From assembly GCA_028277225.1 (NCBI GenBank), contig JANQHB010000050.1, positions 1 to 18,419 of the forward strand: 18,419 nucleotides of DNA, written 5' to 3'. The translations under genes were made by a program, and so were the position numbers. Below, one piece after another: positions 13,253 to 18,419 of this stretch. Numbering within the stretch: the first letter of the stretch is position 1; every line of letters begins with the position of its first letter. The notes under the pieces are model-generated. The model was not told where the DNA came from, made no database searches, and worked only from the letters and a program-made list of their open reading frames with translations. The DNA is from Chlorobium sp. Lineage in GTDB: Bacteria; Bacteroidota; Chlorobiia; Chlorobiales; Chlorobiaceae.

Positions 13253-14917
13253 TCACGATTCACGATTCCCCCCCCCTTTCAACACCCCATCCACCAGTTC
13301 TTGCGCCTCTTCAGCGAGACGATCCAGATGATCATCGCCCAAAAAGCTTTCGGCATAGATCTTGTAGATATTCTCTGTCCCTGAAGGCCTTGCAGCAAAC
13401 CATCCGTTATCGGTAACAACCTTGATCCCTCCTATTGCAGCTTTGTTTGAGGGTGCCTTCGACAGAGTTTTCCTGACGGGTTCTCCGGCAAGCTCTTCGG
13501 AACGGATCGTATCGGGGGAAAGATCTTTCAGCTTCTCCTTGTCCTCCGGTTTACATGGAACATCGATTCTCCTGTAAAGGGGAGCCCCCAGTTCCCGGGT
13601 CAGACCGCAATAGAGCTCACCCGGATCGCTTCCAGTTCTGGCTGTAATTTCTGCCGCAAGCAGCGTCAGGGCAAAACCGTCCTTGTCGGTCGTCCAGGTG
13701 CTGCCGTCTTTGCGTAGAAATGTAGCCCCTGCACTCTCCTCTCCCGCAAAACCCAGAAAACCGTCCCGCAGACCGTCGACAAACCACTTGAACCCGACCG
13801 GGACCTCATACACCTTTCTCTGAAGCCTTGCTGCAACCCGGTCGATCATGCTGCTGCTCACCAGTGTCTTGCCAACCATGGCATCCTGCGGCCAGTTCTG
13901 CCGATGACGGAAAAGATAATCGATGCAGACCGAGAGAAAATGGTTCGGCGGCAGGAGACCCGAACCTCTGGTCACGATACCGTGACGATCGTAATCGGTA
14001 TCACAGCCAAACGCAATATCGAATTCGTCTTTTTTGCCGATCAGCGTCTGCATGGTGTAGGGAGAAGAAGGGTCCATCCTGATCTTTCCGTCATGATCGA
14101 CACTCATGAAACGGAAGGCAGGATCGATAGTTTTGTTCAATACCGCAAGATCGAGGCGATAATCTTCTGCAATGTGCTCCCAATAAGACAACCCTGCGCC
14201 GCCGAGCGGATCTGCCCCCATTCTGATCCCGGATGACGAGATAACGTCGAAGTCAATCAGGTTTTTGAGATCGGCGATATATGCCTTGCGATAATCGTGC
14301 AGGTGTATGCCCGGGGGCAATGCTTTCCGGTCTACAGAAGTCCTTTTCACCTCTTTCAGTCCATTCTCAAGCATGCGGTTCGCGTCTTTTTCTATCCGGA
14401 TGGTCGTATTCTCGTCTGCAGGACCACCATGGGGAGGATTGTACTTGATCCCTCCATCGGAAGGCGGATTGTGGGAAGGGGTCAGAAGAATACCGTCTGC
14501 AGGATTCTTTCCATTCGAGCCGTTCCAGGTCAGAATGGCATGAGAGATCACCGGAGTAGGGGTATAGCACTCTTCTTCATCGGCGATCATGACATCGACA
14601 CCGTTGGCTGCAAGAACTTCGAGGACAGTCATGAAGGCAGGCTCGGAAAGCGCATGGGTATCCATGCCGAGAAAAAGAGGGCCGGTGATATTTTCCTCTG
14701 CCCTGTACTGGCAGATTGCCTGTGTGACAGCAAGAACATGCTTTTCGTTAAAGGATAACGAGAAAGAGGAACCTCTGTGCCCGGATGTTCCGAATGAAAC
14801 ACGCTGCTTTTTGATCTCCGGATCGGGAGATACTGTATAATAATCCGTTACGAGGCGCGCTACGTTAACAAGCATATCCTCTGCTGGAAGCTTACCTGCA
14901 AGTGGATGTACCGGCAT
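13253..14917 (-). CDS. pgm: Phosphoglucomutase, alpha-D-glucose specific
   Basis: The enzyme interconverts glucose 1-phosphate and glucose 6-phosphate for glycogen and sugar-nucleotide metabolism. From the ATG at 14917 it has 554 residues, close to E. coli Pgm (546). The N-terminal GTSGHRG is at 43-49, the phosphoserine loop TPSHNPP at 146-152 with S148, the metal loop DTDYDR at 306-311, the sugar-binding GEESAGA at 392-398, and the phosphate-binding RPSGTEN at 510-516. All four active-site loops are intact. The frame is open up to 15043, but the first 42 residues are not family-like, whereas MPVHPLAGK aligns with the usual N-terminus. The last eight or so codons (GGGNRES) and the stop are encoded by the 7-bp repeat array, so the native C-terminus has probably been replaced or extended. 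Confidence 0.96.
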   Translation of the reverse strand: MPVHPLAGKLPAEDMLVNVARLVTDYYTVSPDPEIKKQRVSFGTSGHRGSSFSLSFNEKHVLAVTQAICQYRAEENITGPLFLGMDTHALSEPAFMTVLEVLAANGVDVMIADEEECYTPTPVISHAILTWNGSNGKNPADGILLTPSHNPPSDGGIKYNPPHGGPADENTTIRIEKDANRMLENGLKEVKRTSVDRKALPPGIHLHDYRKAYIADLKNLIDFDVISSSGIRMGADPLGGAGLSYWEHIAEDYRLDLAVLNKTIDPAFRFMSVDHDGKIRMDPSSPYTMQTLIGKKDEFDIAFGCDTDYDRHGIVTRGSGLLPPNHFLSVCIDYLFRHRQNWPQDAMVGKTLVSSSMIDRVAARLQRKVYEVPVGFKWFVDGLRDGFLGFAGEESAGATFLRKDGSTWTTDKDGFALTLLAAEITARTGSDPGELYCGLTRELGAPLYRRIDVPCKPEDKEKLKDLSPDTIRSEELAGEPVRKTLSKAPSNKAAIGGIKVVTDNGWFAARPSGTENIYKIYAESFLGDDHLDRLAEEAQELVDGVLKGGGNRES

Positions 14918-15122
14918 AATGTACAATGAGTTTGAAATAGAGAAAGAAGAGGATGTTCCAATCAATTTAAAAAATAGAAAACTCGCGGCTGCTTTGCATA
15001 ATTTTCTTTTTCCTGCGCACCTTTGTATCTTTGGCGTTTTCAATTGAAGCGATTGCAGCAGATCATTATCGGGATCAGATCAATAACACTTCCGGTGAGG
15101 CATCGATACGACTGGACGACCT
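14918..15122. other. Divergent intergenic region between pgm and prfC
   Basis: This 205-bp gap must hold promoters for both flanking genes. It contains the palindrome TTCAATTGAA near 15040-15049 and AT-rich stretches on both sides. I could not choose a convincing -35/-10 pair for either gene, and no Shine-Dalgarno is evident near the prfC ATG. Confidence 0.4.
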
Positions 15123-16706
15123 ATGGAGCATGAGATACAGAAAAGAAAAACCTTTGCAATCATCAGCCATCCTGATGCAGGCAAAACAACCCTGACCGAA
15201 AAGTTCCTCCTTTTCGGAGGGGCGATCAAGACAGCCGGAGCCGTCAAGCAGAACAAGATCAGGAAAACCGCCACGAGCGATTTCATGGAAATCGAAAAAC
15301 AGCGCGGTATTTCGGTCGCGACATCGGTCATGGGTTTCGAATACAAAGGGATCAAGGTCAACATCCTCGACACGCCCGGCCACAAGGATTTTGCCGAAGA
15401 CACCTACCGGACGCTTACCGCCGTCGACAGTGTCATCCTGGTCGTCGACAGCGTCAAAGGCGTCGAAGCCCAGACCGAGTGCCTCATGGAGGTCTGCCGC
15501 ATGCGAAACACTCCGGTCATCATTTTTGTCAACAAGATGGACCGTGAAGGCCGGGACCCTTTCGAGATACTCGACGAACTGGAAGACAAACTTCAGATAC
15601 AGGTCCGCCCCCTCACCTGGCCTATCAGCCAGGGGCAGAATTTCCGCGGCGTCTATAATCTATACCGAAAACAGCTCAACCTGTTCGAACCCGACCAGAC
15701 CAGGATCACGGAACACTACATCGAAATCCAGGGAACCGGCGATCCCGAACTCGACCGCTGGATATCGGAAACGTTCGCCGGGAAACTCCGCGACGATGTC
15801 GATCTCATCGAGGGAGTCTACGAACCGTTCGACAAGGAACGCTATCTGGAAGCTTCCCTGGCCCCTGTCTTTTTCGGAAGCGCCGTCAACAACTTCGGTG
15901 TCGCTGAAATGCTCGACACCTTTCTTGAAATCGCACCGAGCCCTCATGAACGTGAAGCGGCGGAAAGAATGGTAAAGGCTTCCGAGTCCACCCTGACCGG
16001 ATTCGTCTTCAAGATCCACGCCAACCTCGACCCGAATCACCGGGACCGCACAGCGTTTTTCAAGATCTGTTCGGGAAAGTTCGAACGCAACACGTTTTAC
16101 CATCATACCCGCCTTGGCAAAAAAATGCGTTTCGCCAATCCCACACAGTTCATGGCAAACGAAAAGAACCTTATCGATGCCGCCTGGCCAGGCGATGTCA
16201 TCGGACTCTACGACAACGGAAACCTCAAGATCGGTGACACTCTCACTGAAGGAGAAGAACTCCGGTTCCGCGGCATCCCGAGCTTTTCGCCTGAAATCTT
16301 CAAGGAAGTCATCAACCGTGATCCCTTCAAGTCAAAACAGCTTGAAAAAGGACTTCGCCAGCTAACAGAAGAAGGCCTCGCACAGCTTTTCCTGCAGCAC
16401 GGCAGCCGCAAGATCATCGGCACCGTCGGCGAGCTGCAGTTCGATGTCATCCGCTTCCGCCTCGAACATGAATACGGCGCAAAATGCGATTTCCTCCCGC
16501 TCCGCTACTACAAGGCGTTCTGGATCACGCCGGATGACAAGGAGCAGTTCGACGAGTTCATGCGCCGAAAATCGTCGGTCATAGCCGAAGACAAGGAAGG
16601 CCATCCGGTGTTCTTTGCAGAAAGCGAATGGATGCTCAACGTTGCAAAGGAAAACTATCCGGGTGTAGCGTTCCATGAAACATCCGAATTCAAAACTGTA
16701 GGGTAG
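15123..16706 (+). CDS. prfC: Peptide chain release factor 3 (RF3)
   Basis: RF3 is a translational GTPase that removes RF1/RF2 from the ribosome after termination and helps quality control. The 527 residues match E. coli PrfC (529). The G domain shows G1 SHPDAGKTT (15-23), the switch segment with QRGISV, G3 DTPGH (83-87) and G4 NKMD (137-140). The RF3-specific domains II and III follow, including HHTRLGKKMRFANPTQFMA and the IIGTVGELQFDVI segment. The SHPDAGKT P-loop distinguishes RF3 from EF-G. The ATG at 15123 gives an N-terminus slightly shorter than E. coli and is followed at once by the conserved KRKTFAIISHPD. It stands alone in the plus direction, with an insertion sequence about 65 bp downstream. 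G+C looks higher than in the transposase gene. Confidence 0.97.
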   Translation: MEHEIQKRKTFAIISHPDAGKTTLTEKFLLFGGAIKTAGAVKQNKIRKTATSDFMEIEKQRGISVATSVMGFEYKGIKVNILDTPGHKDFAEDTYRTLTAVDSVILVVDSVKGVEAQTECLMEVCRMRNTPVIIFVNKMDREGRDPFEILDELEDKLQIQVRPLTWPISQGQNFRGVYNLYRKQLNLFEPDQTRITEHYIEIQGTGDPELDRWISETFAGKLRDDVDLIEGVYEPFDKERYLEASLAPVFFGSAVNNFGVAEMLDTFLEIAPSPHEREAAERMVKASESTLTGFVFKIHANLDPNHRDRTAFFKICSGKFERNTFYHHTRLGKKMRFANPTQFMANEKNLIDAAWPGDVIGLYDNGNLKIGDTLTEGEELRFRGIPSFSPEIFKEVINRDPFKSKQLEKGLRQLTEEGLAQLFLQHGSRKIIGTVGELQFDVIRFRLEHEYGAKCDFLPLRYYKAFWITPDDKEQFDEFMRRKSSVIAEDKEGHPVFFAESEWMLNVAKENYPGVAFHETSEFKTVG

Positions 16707-16736
16707 CTCTACTAATTTGCTGCACGACTTGACTAC

Positions 16737-16764
16737 TTCGTTGTCCCGACCTGTCGGGATCGAA
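16737..16764. terminator. Hairpin downstream of prfC, possible terminator
   Basis: TCCCGA/TCGGGA (16744-16749/16754-16759) forms a tight GC-rich stem with a 4-base loop. Flanking TTCG/CGAA bases (about 16737-16740/16761-16764) could extend it past an internal loop. It lies 38 bases after the prfC stop. No T-run follows, so it may instead stabilise the mRNA 3' end. It sits just outside the insertion sequence. Confidence 0.35.
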
Positions 16765-16799
16765 ATCCTCATGAGGCTGTCTCATAAGCACAGCCAGAA

Positions 16800-16839
16800 A
16801 ACGCAAAAGGGCTACCTGAAAAGGTGGCCCTTTTGCGTT
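16800..16839. terminator. Long perfect hairpin at the IS left end, upstream of the transposase
   Basis: AACGCAAAAGGGC (16800-16812) and GCCCTTTTGCGTT (16827-16839) form a perfect 13-bp stem, with a further ACCT/AGGT pairing around a GAAA loop. It ends 19 bases before the transposase ATG. Such a structure at an IS end would block read-through transcription or translation into the transposase from outside promoters; that role is an inference. Confidence 0.6.
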
Positions 16840-16858
16840 GTGATTGGTATCTTAAGCT

Positions 16859-18415
16859 ATGGAAAATCAATCGCATAGCAGGGTGGTCTTCAAGACCTAC
16901 AATCAAAATCAGCTCATGCTGATTCCACCGTCACTTGACGAACTCATCAAACCTACTCATCCTGTCCGCACCATCAATAGCATAATCGATCAATTGGACC
17001 TTGATCCGTTGCTCAATGCCTACGAAGGTGGTGGAGCATCAAGCTATCATCCCCGGATGTTGCTCAAGGTCCTGGTGTATGGATACTTGTGTAATATCTA
17101 TTCGAGTCGCAAGCTGGAGGATGCTGTCAGGGAAAACATCCACTTTATGTGGCTTGCCGGCATGAACACGCCTGATCATCATACGATTAATCGTTTTCGA
17201 AGCGAACGTTTGAAAGGAAGCATCAAGAACCTGTTCAGCCAAGTGGTGCTGCTACTTGCCGAAGCGGGTATGATCAGCCTCAAAGAGGTGTATACGGATG
17301 GGACCAAGATTGAAGCCAATGCTAACAAGTATACGTTTGTCTGGGGTAAATCGATCAAGTATAACAAGGCCAACATGGTGCGCCAGCTTGATGAGTTATG
17401 GCGTTATAGCCAGCAAGTTGCTCAAAAGGAGTTGACGGAACCGGAACCTGATTTCGGCAGCCTTGGCCCTGAAGCACTCAAGTCGGCCATTGAACGCATC
17501 AGTCAAGCTATCAAGGCCGCCGATGGCGCTGATCGGGAGGTAAAAAAAAAGACCTTGCAAAAGCTGAACTATGCCAGGAACCACTGGCCCGGAAAACTGA
17601 GTGAGTATGCAGAAAAAGAGCGTCTTCTGGGAACAAGAAACAGCTACTCCAAAACCGATCCTGACGCCACCTTCATGCGCATGAAAGAGGATCACATGCA
17701 GAACAGTCAGCTCAAGGCTGGCTACAACCTCCAGTTGAGCACGTCAAACCAGTGCATTGTCCACTTCAGCCTCCACCAACAATCGACCGACACAACCACA
17801 CTGATTCCTCATTTTGATTCATTTAAAACCCTCTATGGTCGTCTCCCGGAAGCTATAACGGCCGATGCAGGCTATGGCAGTGAGGAAAACTACGTGTGGC
17901 TGGAAGCACAACAGATAAGAGGGTATGTCAAATACAACTATTTCCACAAGCAGCAGCGCAAATCCTCAAAACAACAACCGGCATTGCTCAATCCGGATAC
18001 CTTGGCGTATGATGAACAGGCGGATCGATATCTCTGCCCGGCAGGTCAGGAGATGAAACGGGTTGACACACGATTGAGACATACAAAGACCGGTTATGAG
18101 CAAACCAGCAAAACCTATAAAACAGATACGTGCACGGGCTGTTCTTTGGCTGCACGGTGTCATCCTGTCAATGGTCAGGCCGGATTCACCATCAATCATC
18201 GACTCAGCCGATTGAAAGCAAAGGCGAGGGAGCTTTTGCTTTCTGAGGAAGGTATTCGAAAACGAAAACAACGGGCTGTCGATGTCGAACCGGTTTTTGG
18301 ACAGCTTAAACAGAATAGAAATTTCAAACGATTCCGATTACGAGGGCTGCCGAAAGTTGATGTTGAAATAGGACTTGCGGCAATGGCTCACAACATAGCC
18401 AAGATGGCGGGATAA
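16859..18415 (+). CDS. IS1182-family transposase (DDE)
   Basis: The 518-residue transposase is complete. An N-terminal DUF772-type domain covers about residues 20-120 (LLKVLVYGYLCNIYSSRKLE and the DHHTINRFRSER segment). The DDE catalytic core follows with D147 in YTDGTKIEANANK, D336 in TADAGYGSEENY and E477 in VEPVFGQLKQNRNFKRFRLRG. A C-terminal cysteine-containing insert (CPAGQEMK, then CTGCSLAARC) is typical of the family (DDE_Tnp_1_6-like). No frameshift or internal stop is seen and all three catalytic residues are present, so it may be active. The ATG at 16859 is 19 bases beyond the left-end hairpin and no strong Shine-Dalgarno is visible, as expected for a poorly expressed transposase. 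The stop is four bases from the window end. Confidence 0.95.
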   Translation: MENQSHSRVVFKTYNQNQLMLIPPSLDELIKPTHPVRTINSIIDQLDLDPLLNAYEGGGASSYHPRMLLKVLVYGYLCNIYSSRKLEDAVRENIHFMWLAGMNTPDHHTINRFRSERLKGSIKNLFSQVVLLLAEAGMISLKEVYTDGTKIEANANKYTFVWGKSIKYNKANMVRQLDELWRYSQQVAQKELTEPEPDFGSLGPEALKSAIERISQAIKAADGADREVKKKTLQKLNYARNHWPGKLSEYAEKERLLGTRNSYSKTDPDATFMRMKEDHMQNSQLKAGYNLQLSTSNQCIVHFSLHQQSTDTTTLIPHFDSFKTLYGRLPEAITADAGYGSEENYVWLEAQQIRGYVKYNYFHKQQRKSSKQQPALLNPDTLAYDEQADRYLCPAGQEMKRVDTRLRHTKTGYEQTSKTYKTDTCTGCSLAARCHPVNGQAGFTINHRLSRLKAKARELLLSEEGIRKRKQRAVDVEPVFGQLKQNRNFKRFRLRGLPKVDVEIGLAAMAHNIAKMAG

Positions 18416-18419
18416 GATC

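Larger units (their letters stand above)
16773..18419 (+). mobile_element. IS1182-family insertion sequence, left end plus complete transposase (right end outside the window)
   Basis: The left end is placed at about 16773, where the sequence GAGGCTGTCTCATAAGC resembles the terminal inverted repeats of IS1182-type elements. The exact first base cannot be fixed because the right end and any target duplication lie beyond base 18419. The element begins within the palindrome CCTCATGAGG (16767-16776), in line with the preference of this family for palindromic targets. It contains one transposase gene. The insertion is between prfC and whatever follows, and prfC is not interrupted. Confidence 0.8.

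Noticed and set aside
13108..13271. CRISPR array
   Set aside because: Units are 7 bp with no unique spacers, and no cas genes are present.
1..18419. A new multi-gene defence or mobile system
   Set aside because: All long frames are assigned to known housekeeping families or one insertion sequence; no cluster of unknown genes is present.

Overview
The window looks like chromosomal DNA of an anaerobic, Gram-negative bacterium, most probably a green sulfur bacterium (Chlorobi) or close relative. This is an inference from combined content: an oxygen-sensitive class III ribonucleotide reductase under a B12 riboswitch, a class II fumarase, a KDO-8-P phosphatase (so the cell makes LPS), a lone ModD, a ferritin-VIT iron protein, a class III PPK2, and intergenic arrays of degenerate 7-bp repeats. 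No single gene proves the taxon, and no rRNA, tRNA, CRISPR array or phage gene is visible.

Layout: 1-365 is non-coding with strong inverted repeats. A fused APH-like/P-loop kinase gene (366-1931, +) converges on a leftward group: ferritin-VIT protein (1939-2814), htpG (2853-4742) and kdsC (4906-5433). A 549-bp divergent gap (5446-5994) holds phased DnaA-box-like nonamers and a 15-bp long-range stem. Next come modD (+), an intrinsic terminator, and the leftward nrdD-nrdG pair (7679-6942 and 9859-7676, overlapping by ATGA). The nrdDG leader carries a full cobalamin riboswitch (about 10038-10198) with a well-placed promoter. Further leftward genes follow: ppk2 (10301-11188), fumC (11513-12913) and pgm (13253-14917). 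The gaps on both sides of fumC are filled with 7-bp-periodic repeats, and the stop codons of fumC and pgm lie inside those repeats. prfC (15123-16706, +) is followed by the left end and complete transposase of an IS1182-family element whose right end is outside the window.

How the genes fit together: most are single housekeeping or metabolic genes rather than one pathway. The clearest regulatory unit is promoter - B12 riboswitch - nrdD - nrdG, which should lower the B12-independent reductase when cobalamin is plentiful. kdsC, htpG and the VIT gene lie on one strand, but htpG has its own possible promoter. fumC and pgm serve central carbon metabolism. I found no convincing new defence or mobile multi-gene system. 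The items most worth a second look are the DnaA-box/stem region, the riboswitch-nrdDG unit and the repeat arrays around fumC.
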